64,000 bases of DNA from positions 3,358,578 through 3,422,577 of the forward strand of contig NZ_CP073013.1 of the NCBI RefSeq assembly GCF_020694005.1. The letters run 5' to 3'. The notes under the pieces are model-generated. The model was not told where the DNA came from. It worked only from the letters and a program-made list of their open reading frames with translations, and searched no databases. A program made the position numbers and the translations under genes. Positions 1-7,813 of the stretch are shown piece after piece (positions within the stretch are counted from its first letter, which is position 1; every line of letters starts with the position of its first letter). This DNA is from Marinomonas profundi. GTDB lineage: Bacteria; Pseudomonadota; Gammaproteobacteria; Pseudomonadales; Marinomonadaceae.

Positions 1-772
1 GGTCGTGTCTAAAATATTCGGGCATATTTTTTAAAGCATGTTGTAACGTCAGGCCGCTTTTTCTGGTTGTGTTCAGCAAAGAAAATAACTTAGTGAGACG
101 AAAGTTATGGCTGTATTTTTCTAACCAATGACAAGCATAGCCTCGGTACAAGCTGTGAATGATGATCAGTTGAATGCTGCTGCACAGCAGATATATCGCA
201 GATAAGCTAATTATGTTGTCCCAGAAGTCTAAATCCGTTGATTTTGATTGGAATAGTTTGTTTGTTAGGGAAATGATTAACGCTATTTGAATGATGCTGA
301 AAGGATAGGCTATGGCTTTTAGTAATCGTTGCGACCAATTAAGCAAGGCATCGAGTTGGAGTATGGCGATTTCTAAGCTTTTTTCAGCGCTTTCTCTGGT
401 GCCATGGGCGTTAAGTAATTGGCAGTAAGGTGCGGCAGATGGCGTGCTTAGCTTGATTAAAATGTCGTTAAAAGCAGTGCCGTTTTCTAACTCTCCTAGC
501 ATGGCTTTGCAGAGAGTGGCGATGTTGGAGTGTGTTGAGGATTGAGCTAGATGCGCCACTGTTTGATTCAACTGTAAGCCCGACTGTAATGCGCTTTGCA
601 CCTCTGTATAAAACGTATGCAAGGCTTTGTAGTCCATCTTACGAGGACGCCAATCTACAATGGTAAATTGCCAGTATCCATTTTGAACATAGTGAAACAA
701 GAGGGTATTTTCGGACGTGCTGTGGCGATGGTCGACTTTTCCATTTTTGTGCAGCACTTTATACCAAGGCAT
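1..772 (-). CDS. Type IV pilus / type II secretion inner-membrane platform protein (PilC/GspF-like), partial
   Basis: Reading the complement from an ATG at 772 gives an uninterrupted frame to the window edge, about 257 residues, so the C-terminus is missing. The protein begins MPWYKVLHKNG and has a GspF-type cytoplasmic domain (about residues 50-140, with a QSALQSGLQLNQTVAHLA stretch). A hydrophobic segment (IIQIALIISLTN) and a second one (IISLSAIYLLCSSIQLIII) follow. GspF/PilC proteins form the inner-membrane platform of the pilus motor. The start overlaps the end of the upstream ATPase gene by 14 bp, so the two are co-translated. Family assignment rests on position after a pilin and an assembly ATPase and on the domain pattern. 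Whether it is a full-length PilC cannot be seen. Confidence 0.75.
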   Translation of the reverse strand, partial: MPWYKVLHKNGKVDHRHSTSENTLLFHYVQNGYWQFTIVDWRPRKMDYKALHTFYTEVQSALQSGLQLNQTVAHLAQSSTHSNIATLCKAMLGELENGTAFNDILIKLSTPSAAPYCQLLNAHGTRESAEKSLEIAILQLDALLNWSQRLLKAIAYPFSIIQIALIISLTNKLFQSKSTDLDFWDNIISLSAIYLLCSSIQLIIIHSLYRGYACHWLEKYSHNFRLTKLFSLLNTTRKSGLTLQHALKNMPEYFRHD

Positions 773-1709
773 CTTTTTCTTCCTTATGCTGATGGGGAAA
801 GGCTTTCCAAAGTGCCGGAGACGCAATGAGTGTTTCGTAGTCTTTTGGCAGTGTTTCTTGCCATGTAGGGACTAGACCATTAAAAATGGGTTGTTGAGAC
901 GAAATTTTGTACTGCATCGATTGGTGTATGATGAGCTTTAAGGAGCTGGCAAGAGAAAAAAAGTCTACTTGCCAGCCGTGGCAACGATGAATGGCGTCAA
1001 GCGCAGAATTGGTGTGCAATGTAGCAAGGACGAGATGCCCCGTCAGCGCAGCATTGACGGCCAAGTTGGCCGTAACCGAATCACGTACTTCTCCCACCAT
1101 AATGACATCGGGGTCTTGTCGTAAAAATGACTTTAAAAGGCTAGCCGAATCCAGCCCAATGGCGTGATTGGGTTCACATTGAAACAACCCCTGAATTTCA
1201 TATTCAACGGGATCTTCAATGGTGAAGACGGTTTTTTTGCCTGTGTTTAAGACATCGAGACAGGAATAAAGCGTGGTGCTTTTTCCGGCGCCGGTGGCAC
1301 CGCACACTAGGATTAGGCCGCTATTTTCATTGAGTATTGAGCCAAGGGCGTTTAGTAGGGCGGGCTGAATGCCGATATTATGCAGCGCTAAGCGACTTTT
1401 TTCTGGTAATAGCCGCAGGGCAATTTTTTCGCCTTTAACAGTGGTGATGATGCTGACCCGAATAAAGGTACTTCGGTGCTTTTCTTCAAATAAAAATTGC
1501 CCTTCTTGTGTCCTTCGGGTTTCCGATAAATCCAAGTTTGAGCGCATTTTGATGCGGTTGATTAAGTTATTTCCTTGGGGTAAATCGGCGACTTTGCTCA
1601 GCACGCCATAACAGCGTTGATACACTTTGATGGCTGAACTTGAGTGCTCAATGTGAATGTCTGTCGCCCCATGACTAACGGCGGAAGCGATGATTTCTTC
1701 TAATGTCAT
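759..1709 (-). CDS. Short GspE/PilB-family pilus assembly ATPase
   Basis: Secretion ATPase of the GspE/PilB family, which powers pilin polymerisation at the inner membrane. Seen: Walker A GATGAGKST near residue 140, an Asp-box region (TIEDPVEY), a Walker B region (DPDVIMVGEVRD) and a His box (ATLHTN). The start at 1709 is chosen because its ATG overlaps the pilin stop as ATGA; an in-frame start 75 bp upstream would lie inside the pilin gene. The product is about 316 residues against roughly 560 for typical PilB. It lacks the N-terminal domain and the four-cysteine zinc motif, so it is a minimal ATPase core or a shortened PilB. Its PilB role is inferred from the neighbouring pilin and PilC-like genes. 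Confidence 0.85.
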   Translation of the reverse strand: MTLEEIIASAVSHGATDIHIEHSSSAIKVYQRCYGVLSKVADLPQGNNLINRIKMRSNLDLSETRRTQEGQFLFEEKHRSTFIRVSIITTVKGEKIALRLLPEKSRLALHNIGIQPALLNALGSILNENSGLILVCGATGAGKSTTLYSCLDVLNTGKKTVFTIEDPVEYEIQGLFQCEPNHAIGLDSASLLKSFLRQDPDVIMVGEVRDSVTANLAVNAALTGHLVLATLHTNSALDAIHRCHGWQVDFFSLASSLKLIIHQSMQYKISSQQPIFNGLVPTWQETLPKDYETLIASPALWKAFPHQHKEEKDALV

Positions 1710-2167
1710 GCTCCTGTGTCCCCTGTATTCGCTAGGCTTTCGCACTGTTGCGGAAGTACGTTGGCTTCTAGGTCTGAGGTGCAATGCCAGTTTCTATTTG
1801 CGTCGCGAGAATATTTTAAGTACTGACCTTCGGTGATGCCGGTATTGTCATTCAGCGTGATTTGAATATTGCCCACCTCTTTATCTTGATCCTCTACTGT
1901 AATGGATTTAACGAGCGATGCTGGGTCGAGAGAGTGTTTTATTAGGTTGAACTCCGCTGTGCTAGGAAAGGAACCGTGCAACAGAATAAACTCTTCAACT
2001 AATGATTGATGTTGGGTGGCGAGGTTTTGCGCTTCTATAAGCTTAGCTTTGGTTATTTGGCGGGTAAATGTAGGGGCAGATAAACTGGCTAAAATGGAAA
2101 TGATCGCAATAACGACCATGAGCTCTAGTAATGTGAAGCCGCGTTGGGTATGACGAAAAAGTAACAT
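1706..2167 (-). CDS. pilA: Type IV pilin (PilA-like)
   Basis: Major-pilin-like protein of 153 residues. A 10-residue leader (MLLFRHTQRG) is followed by the prepilin peptidase site G/FTLLELMVVIAI, with Glu at mature position 5 and a hydrophobic N-terminal helix for membrane anchoring and filament packing. Two C-terminal cysteines (HCTSDL...QQC) could form the usual pilin disulfide loop. A good ribosome binding site (AAGGAG) precedes the ATG. The stop overlaps the start of the ATPase gene. Close relatives include PilA of gammaproteobacteria, where pilA often lies beside nadC; here nadC is only about 4 kb upstream on the same strand. It could instead be a minor pilin or pseudopilin. Confidence 0.85.
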   Translation of the reverse strand: MLLFRHTQRGFTLLELMVVIAIISILASLSAPTFTRQITKAKLIEAQNLATQHQSLVEEFILLHGSFPSTAEFNLIKHSLDPASLVKSITVEDQDKEVGNIQITLNDNTGITEGQYLKYSRDANRNWHCTSDLEANVLPQQCESLANTGDTGA

Positions 2168-2235
2168 TCTTCACTCCTTGAAGATTTTAGTGGTTGGCAT
2201 CCTGCCGAAACACTCAGAATATGAGTTTTTATAGA

Positions 2236-2613
2236 CTAAACGATTTGATCAAGAAAGTCTCCTGTCGGTATTTTTTCTTGATAGATTGCCGTTTTACTGT
2301 CTTTATTGGCGATATGAGGAAAAGGTTCTGCGTCGTCGTCTTCAATAAATTCTTCTTCCAATTCAAGTAGAGCGTCCTCGCGGCGACTTACTTCATCGTC
2401 TTCGACTTTTTTTCGGTTTCTCTGTGACAATGCCTGACCTTGTTCGGATAGGGTAACAACAAGATCACTGGATGCTTTCGCGTTACGGGCATTAAGGGCC
2501 GCTATGTTTGTGTCTTCGTCCGATCGCAAATCAAAGGTCGTGTAGCCAGGGGTGACTGTGCCCGTTTGTGTATGGCTTGAAAGTGCAATGACGTGTGGAA
2601 GACTGCCAGACAT
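2236..2613 (-). CDS. Small acidic protein of unknown function
   Basis: A 125-residue protein read from the ATG at 2613 (MSGSLPHVIALSSH). The frame stays open further upstream to 2700, but those codons run through the hairpin behind pta, so the shorter form is preferred. Its middle is polar and charged, followed by a strongly acidic run (LELEEEFIEDDDAE) and no membrane segment. A short stretch DLRSDEDTNIAALNARNAKASSDLVV could form a helix. No family is recognised. It lies between pta and the pilin gene, both on the same strand. It is probably a genuine lineage-specific gene; start and function are uncertain. Confidence 0.5.
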   Translation of the reverse strand: MSGSLPHVIALSSHTQTGTVTPGYTTFDLRSDEDTNIAALNARNAKASSDLVVTLSEQGQALSQRNRKKVEDDEVSRREDALLELEEEFIEDDDAEPFPHIANKDSKTAIYQEKIPTGDFLDQIV

Positions 2614-2665
2614 AATGAATACCCAATAAATGACATCAATAAATACTAATAGGCATTTGATGGTA

Positions 2666-2699
2666 TGTCCAATGCAGATAACCCTTTCTGCATTGGACA
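2666..2699. terminator. Perfect 12-bp inverted repeat behind pta
   Basis: TGTCCAATGCAG and its exact complement are separated by 10 nt, 8 bases beyond the pta stop codon. On the minus strand no clear U-tract follows the stem, so it may be a weak terminator or an RNA-stabilising hairpin ending the nadC-ackA-pta transcript. Confidence 0.45.
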
Positions 2700-2706
2700 A
2701 TGATTT

Positions 2707-4806
2707 TTAATGTTGGCTAATTTTTCCTGCTTGAATCGCGGTAATTGCAATGGTGTAAACAATGTCGTCAACCAAGGCGCCACGAGACAAATCGTTAACC
2801 GGTTTGCGAATGCCTTGTAACATAGGCCCAATACTCACTACATCCGCACTTCTTTGTACTGCTTTGTAGGTGGTATTACCGGTGTTTAAGTCAGGGAAAA
2901 TAAACACGGTGGCTTTGCCTGCCACTTTGCTGTTCGGCGCTTTTTGTTTTGCGACTTTTTCCATAATAGCGGCGTCGTATTGCAGCGGCCCGTCAATTAA
3001 TAGGTCTGGTCGAAGTTTTTGTGCAATCGCTGTGGCTTCTCTGACTTTGTCGACGTCATTACCGGTGCCCGATCCACCTGTGCTGTAGCTGATCATGGCA
3101 ACTTTTGGGGTGATGCCAAAGGCGGCCGCTGAGTCGGCACTTTGAATGGCGATTTCAGCCAGTTGTTCAGCGCTTGGGTCTGGATTAATAGCGCAGTCAC
3201 CGTAAACCAGTACTTGGTCTGGTAGGCACATGAAAAAGACTGACGAGACTAGGCTGGCGTTTGGTGATGTTTTGATGATCTGAAGGGCAGGGCGAATAGT
3301 ATTTGCCGTGGTGTGGACTGCGCCGGACACTAGGCCATCGACATCACCAACCTGCAGCATCATGGTGCCTAATACAACGTTATCTTCAAGTTGCTCACGG
3401 GCAACAATGTCTGTCAGTCCGCGGGATTTTCTTAATTCGACCATGGGAGCCACATAACGCTCACGAATGCTACTCGGGTCGAGTATTTCCACGCCATGGC
3501 TTAATTCGATGCCATTGTTTTGCGCAATGCGCAGAATCTCGGTTTCGTTGCCTAATAACGTACAACGAGCTATGCCGCGCTCGGCGCAAATAGACGCCGC
3601 TTGAATGGTACGAATCTCTTCACCTTCTGGAAGAATGATGCGCTTATTAAGTGAGCGTGCAAGTTCGATCAAGCGGAAACGGAAAGCAGGGGGCGAGAGC
3701 TTTCTTTCTTCTTGGTTCATGGCAAAAGAGTTGATCCAGTCGTGATCGATGCATCGGGCGATGTGCTCTTTTACCATCAGCACTCGTTCTTTATCGTCCA
3801 GTGGAATTTCTTGGTTGAACGATTGCATGTTGATGACGGTTTCCCAGCTATTGGATTCAACTGAAAGCACTGGCAAGCCTTTTGCCATGGCTTTGCCGCA
3901 GAGTGCCATCAATGACTCGCTTGGCTGATAGCCACCGGTTAACACCAATGCCGCGATCTTGATGTCGTTTAATGCCGCAATGGCGGTGGCCATGATGACG
4001 TCGGTGCGGTCTCCAGGAGTGAAAACCAAGACGCCCGGACGGAGCGCTTCAAGCATGTTTTCAACGCCGCGGGCGCACAACGTATAAGATTGCACGCGAC
4101 GAGATTCGATTTCTCCCGCATTGATAATACGAGCGCCTAAGAAGTCTGCGACGTCTTTGACACGCGGGTAAGTCAGTTCATCTGCTTTTGGGATTTGCCC
4201 TAGCAGACTGAAATTGCGTTTAAATATCCCTCGTTGTGCGAATAGATCACCGTATGATTTGACGCCCAATGATCCCGGTGTAGTTTTATTCAATATACAG
4301 CCGATGACATCATTGGCTTTAATGCCGCCATAAGACCCAGCGGCAATTTCAACATGGTGCTCTAATTCATTGACACGCATGTCGTTAGGGGCGGTCACCA
4401 ATACCAATCCAGCGTCAAGCGTTCGAGCGATGGCTTTATTAAGTCTTGTCGCATAGGGATGCCCTGCAATTTGAGCTAGACCTTCTACAATCACGGTCGA
4501 ATCAGGCTCGACGCTTGCTTGAAAGCGTCCGACAATCTCTTCCATCAGCTCATCAATGTTGTCGTTATAAAGGTAGCGTTCTGCTTCATGAAGTGGAATC
4601 GGCTCGGCAGGCGTCAGTGTCGAACCTTGCGCAACCATAGCGGTCGATTTATCCGGCCCTTTATCGCCTGGCTGAGGTTGAGCAATAGGTTTGAAAAAGC
4701 TGGCTTTTAAACCTTGCTGTTCGAGTGCGCGAACAAGGCCAACTGAGACGGATGTTAAGCCCACGCCTGGGCCAGTAGGAACGGTCATTAATACATTTAT
4801 TGACAT
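2707..4806 (-). CDS. pta: Phosphate acetyltransferase
   Basis: Converts acetyl-CoA and phosphate to acetyl phosphate and CoA, the first step of acetate excretion and, in reverse, of acetate uptake. At 699 residues it is the long enterobacterial type. It has an N-terminal P-loop-like domain (TVPTGPGVGLTS), a central DRTGG domain (TPGDRTDVIMATAIAALND, around residues 260-280) and the C-terminal PTA/PTB catalytic domain starting near ILPEGEEIRT. Catalytic-domain signatures such as YSTGGSGTG and FPDLNTGNTTYK are present. It follows ackA on the same strand by 46 bp and so is probably co-transcribed with it. Acetyl phosphate made here can also phosphorylate response regulators, as known for the family. 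Confidence 0.97.
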   Translation of the reverse strand: MSINVLMTVPTGPGVGLTSVSVGLVRALEQQGLKASFFKPIAQPQPGDKGPDKSTAMVAQGSTLTPAEPIPLHEAERYLYNDNIDELMEEIVGRFQASVEPDSTVIVEGLAQIAGHPYATRLNKAIARTLDAGLVLVTAPNDMRVNELEHHVEIAAGSYGGIKANDVIGCILNKTTPGSLGVKSYGDLFAQRGIFKRNFSLLGQIPKADELTYPRVKDVADFLGARIINAGEIESRRVQSYTLCARGVENMLEALRPGVLVFTPGDRTDVIMATAIAALNDIKIAALVLTGGYQPSESLMALCGKAMAKGLPVLSVESNSWETVINMQSFNQEIPLDDKERVLMVKEHIARCIDHDWINSFAMNQEERKLSPPAFRFRLIELARSLNKRIILPEGEEIRTIQAASICAERGIARCTLLGNETEILRIAQNNGIELSHGVEILDPSSIRERYVAPMVELRKSRGLTDIVAREQLEDNVVLGTMMLQVGDVDGLVSGAVHTTANTIRPALQIIKTSPNASLVSSVFFMCLPDQVLVYGDCAINPDPSAEQLAEIAIQSADSAAAFGITPKVAMISYSTGGSGTGNDVDKVREATAIAQKLRPDLLIDGPLQYDAAIMEKVAKQKAPNSKVAGKATVFIFPDLNTGNTTYKAVQRSADVVSIGPMLQGIRKPVNDLSRGALVDDIVYTIAITAIQAGKISQH

Positions 4807-4852
4807 TTCGGATGAATCCTAAATAAGTCCATTATGGGGTGCAACGTCTCAA

Positions 4853-6043
4853 TCAATGCTGAATTAAACGAATCGTATCCAATGCAATCATGAATTCTTC
4901 GTTAGTCGGAATGATCCAAACATCTGTTTTACTGTCTGTTGAGCTAATGTTAGCGATTTCACCACGCGGCGCATTGTCATTGAGAGTTGAGTCTATACGA
5001 ATATTAAATGCTTTCAAATAATGGCAAATAGTGCGACGTACATAGTGTGAATTTTCGCCAATGCCACCAGTAAACACTAAATGATCAATACTGTCTAAGG
5101 TGATGGCGACACTGACTAGATGTTTGGCCGTGCGAGCTGCGAACATATCGAGCGCGAGTTTGGCTTTTTGATCGCCAGAGTCCATCGCCTCTTCTAAAGT
5201 TCTGCAATCATTGGAGCGTTCTGATACTCCTAGTAGTCCGCTTTTTTTGTACAGTATCTCAAGGGCTTCGTCAGCGGAAATATTTTCAGCTTGGCTAATG
5301 AACGACAACAAACTTGGGTCTAGGCTACCAGAGCGCGTTCCCATCATTAGGCCTTCTAATGGGGTAATCCCCATGCTGGTGTCCGAGGATTGACCATGAT
5401 GAATGGCGCAGGTGCTGGCGCCGTTACCCAGATGCGCGACAAGAACGCCTTGCTGATCGCTGCCTTTTGCCACTTGAGCTAATTTTTGGCTGATATAACG
5501 AAAACTGGTGCCATGAAACCCATATTTACGAAAATGGTGCTCGCGATAAAAATGCATCGGGATAGGGTATAGGTACTGTTCTGGTGTCAGTGTTTGATGA
5601 AATGCGGTGTCGAAAACCGCCACCTGAGGCAGTCCCGAGAAAAGCTCAAACGCGATCTCAATGCCCTTGGTATGGGCAGGGTTATGCAGCGGTGCAAACT
5701 GAGCGCAGTCTTTTATGCCATCAATGACGTCCTGATTAATTAAGACCGATTGACTAAATGTTTCGCCGCCGTGAACGACCCGGTGACCAATGCCCACTAA
5801 TGTGCTTTCAATGGCAGGGTGTTCATTAAGCCACTGTTTGATATGAGTGACGGCATTTTTATGGCTACTATCTTTTAAAGGGATTTGGCTTTTTTGGCCA
5901 TCATATTTAAAGGTGATACTGCTTTCGTCTGAGCCTAATCTGTCCGCGATACCTTCAACTAATGTATCTTGTCCGGCGTTAGCTAGAATGGCAAATTTTA
6001 ACGAAGAACTGCCACAATTGATGACTAAAATACTCTCTTTCAT
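4853..6043 (-). CDS. ackA: Acetate kinase
   Basis: Interconverts acetyl phosphate plus ADP with acetate plus ATP in the cytoplasm. The 396-residue protein has the ASKHA-fold signatures of the family: N-terminal INCGSSSLKFAI, HRVVHGG, the HLGNGAS phosphate-binding stretch, and FTGGIGENS near the C-terminus. The length matches the usual 390-400 residues. Its ATG overlaps the TGA of nadC (ATGA at 6040-6043), a sign of translational coupling. With pta 46 bp downstream, the three genes form a likely nadC-ackA-pta operon, an unusual partnership since ackA is normally first in its own operon. Confidence 0.97.
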   Translation of the reverse strand: MKESILVINCGSSSLKFAILANAGQDTLVEGIADRLGSDESSITFKYDGQKSQIPLKDSSHKNAVTHIKQWLNEHPAIESTLVGIGHRVVHGGETFSQSVLINQDVIDGIKDCAQFAPLHNPAHTKGIEIAFELFSGLPQVAVFDTAFHQTLTPEQYLYPIPMHFYREHHFRKYGFHGTSFRYISQKLAQVAKGSDQQGVLVAHLGNGASTCAIHHGQSSDTSMGITPLEGLMMGTRSGSLDPSLLSFISQAENISADEALEILYKKSGLLGVSERSNDCRTLEEAMDSGDQKAKLALDMFAARTAKHLVSVAITLDSIDHLVFTGGIGENSHYVRRTICHYLKAFNIRIDSTLNDNAPRGEIANISSTDSKTDVWIIPTNEEFMIALDTIRLIQH

Positions 6044-6894
6044 AATGTTTCCTGAGAGACACGCAAAGATAGGTCTATTGCTTGAATGTGTTTTGTTAAC
6101 GCACCAATGGAGACAAAATCTACGCCCGTTGCTGCGACCTTTAGTAGTCGCTCTTTGTCCATGTTTCCTGACGCTTCGAATTTGACCTGACCTTTAAAGT
6201 CAGCAACAGCGGTTGCCATGTCTTCATAGGAAAAATTGTCTAGCATGATGATATCGGCACCAGCTTGTACTGCCATGGCGACTTCTTCAAGGTTTTCGGT
6301 TTCGACTTCGATGGTCTTACCCGGCGCAATTGTTTGCGCCATGTTCACCGCATTGGCGATGGAGCCTGCTGCCATAATATGATTTTCTTTTATTAAAAAG
6401 GCATCGTATAGCCCCATGCGATGATTTTGTCCGCCTCCCACCGTGACCGCATATTTTTGAGCTTGACGCAGACCTGGAAGCGTTTTACGCGTGTCTAAAA
6501 TGGTTAACTGTGTGTCTTTCACTATCTGACTGTACTGGCGAGTGACCGTGGCGGTATAAGACAATGTTTGCAGAAAGTTGAGCGCCGTTCGCTCTCCGGT
6601 TAAAATCGTTCTTGCATGACCTTTTAGTGTTAAAAAAGGGCGATTGGCTTCGAGTAAATCCCCTTCATTGTTGTGCCACTCAAGGCTGACGCGCCCCCCT
6701 AAGTGGGCAAAAACTTCCTTAACCCAAGCTTGGCCACACAACACCGCTTGTTCACGGCTAATCACCGTTGCGGTGATTTCTTGGTCATCAGGAATAAGTT
6801 TTGCTGTTATATCACCTGCACCCACATCTTCTTGTAATGCGAACGCGACTTGCAATCGAATGTGCTCGGTTAATAGAGCGTCCAAAGGGGCCAT
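6040..6894 (-). CDS. nadC: Nicotinate-nucleotide pyrophosphorylase (quinolinate phosphoribosyltransferase)
   Basis: Joins quinolinate and PRPP to give nicotinate mononucleotide, CO2 and pyrophosphate in de novo NAD synthesis. Recognised from LDTRKTLPGLR, a GGGQNHRMGLYDAFLIKENH stretch carrying the substrate-binding Arg/His/Lys residues, ETENLEEVAMAVQAGADIIMLDN and a C-terminal FEASGN/SIGALTKH region. The 284-residue length is typical. The ATG at 6894 is preceded by an AGGA ribosome binding site. It is the first gene of the nadC-ackA-pta unit, so its promoter must lie in the large intergenic region to the right. Confidence 0.96.
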   Translation of the reverse strand: MAPLDALLTEHIRLQVAFALQEDVGAGDITAKLIPDDQEITATVISREQAVLCGQAWVKEVFAHLGGRVSLEWHNNEGDLLEANRPFLTLKGHARTILTGERTALNFLQTLSYTATVTRQYSQIVKDTQLTILDTRKTLPGLRQAQKYAVTVGGGQNHRMGLYDAFLIKENHIMAAGSIANAVNMAQTIAPGKTIEVETENLEEVAMAVQAGADIIMLDNFSYEDMATAVADFKGQVKFEASGNMDKERLLKVAATGVDFVSIGALTKHIQAIDLSLRVSQETL

Positions 6895-7370
6895 GTACTA
6901 TCCTATTTGTCACTGAATTAAATCGCTATTGTAGCCTTATATTGTAGGTGCGTCAGTGCTGTTTTCTGGGATTTGTTGATCTGCATAGTGTTTTATTACT
7001 AAGTTTTTCGGCCTTGCGCGTTTTTTATATCGATTTGATAGGCTGCTTGCAAGGCGTGATAGAGGCAAGGAATGCTAGGCGCGCGGAGCCAAGCAAGTTG
7101 CTCATGTTGGTGGGTGTGGTCGCTTATTCAGGGTGTTTGCTGTATTTCTCGTGAAAGAAATGTGGAATTCATGCTATTTATACAGCTCATACGTTTGGTG
7201 AATCTTGATCACTGTTTCTTGTGTTTTCGCGGTGTTTTATGGTTTTTTTGTCAGTTTTTAGATAGGATTCAAGGCTTGTAAGCGATTTAAACGCTTCTGC
7301 TGCCCTTCAATCTTGAGGGAGGTGGCTAGGCGATCCTTTCATTAGGTGTTAATCTTACGCCCGAATTGGA

Positions 7371-7413
7371 TACCTTGGTGCTGAGTAAACACTCAGTACA
7401 AGGTAAATTTTTT
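7371..7413 (+). terminator. Terminator-like hairpin in the aceE upstream region
   Basis: Arms 7371-7386 (TACCTTGGTGCTGAGT) and 7391-7405 (ACTCAGTACAAGGTA) pair almost completely around a 4-nt loop. AAATTTTTT follows on the plus strand. It lies about 400 bp before aceE and behind no recognised gene, so it could end a small RNA or act as an attenuator of aceE. Confidence 0.6.
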
Positions 7414-7527
7414 GTAAGACATCGACGTTTGATGCGCTACAAAATGATATTTTTATGTATTCATAAATACACGTTTTTGATTTTTTATGTGCACCTAGTA
7501 AAGCTAATTGCATGTAGAAATTTAATG

Positions 7528-7551
7528 TTGGGTTTGATGAACCAAACCCAA
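7528..7551 (+). promoter_or_regulatory. 9-bp perfect inverted repeat in aceE leader
   Basis: TTGGGTTTG and CAAACCCAA face each other across a 6-nt loop. No T-run follows. It is the second of three stem-loops in series upstream of aceE; role unknown. Confidence 0.35.
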
Positions 7552-7631
7552 ATTGGAAGCGAACCGACTAGATACTTTAGTGGTCGATGCAATGGAAATA
7601 AAATTAAAACAATAATGATGACCATTGGAAC

Positions 7632-7680
7632 GGATAAAAACGACACTTTAAACGCAATAAGTAGGGTGTCGTCTTTATCC
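7632..7680 (+). promoter_or_regulatory. 15-bp near-perfect inverted repeat in aceE leader
   Basis: GGATAAAAACGACAC (7632-7646) and GTGTCGTCTTTATCC (7666-7680) pair with a single non-Watson-Crick position across a 19-nt loop, 133 bp before the aceE start. No U-tract follows, so an mRNA leader structure or protein-binding dyad is more likely than a terminator. Confidence 0.4.
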
Positions 7681-7813
7681 TAAATCGGCTGGAATTTAGG
7701 GTGGCTATTCATCTAAATTTCGAAGGTTCGTTTAAGTAGCCTCCAAGGCTTAAATACACATAATGCCCTTGGTAGGTTAAGTATCTGTTCTAATAGCGGG
7801 AGTTATTAACACG

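Larger units (their letters stand above)
6895..7813. other. 919-bp intergenic region between nadC and aceE
   Basis: No convincing gene is seen on either strand: the open frames here (for example around 6948-7154 and 7366-7683) resemble no family and lack good start signals. The region must hold the divergent promoters of nadC and aceE. Its right half carries three hairpins, one followed by a run of T (see separate entries), which suggests a structured leader or a small transcript upstream of aceE. Confidence 0.6.

Noticed and set aside
6948..7281. Overlapping open frames between nadC and aceE
   Set aside because: No family resemblance, unusual amino-acid composition (Cys- and Phe-rich) and no convincing ribosome binding site; more likely noncoding.
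7366..7683. 105-codon open frame upstream of aceE
   Set aside because: It starts inside the terminator-like hairpin and runs through two other inverted repeats; composition is not protein-like.
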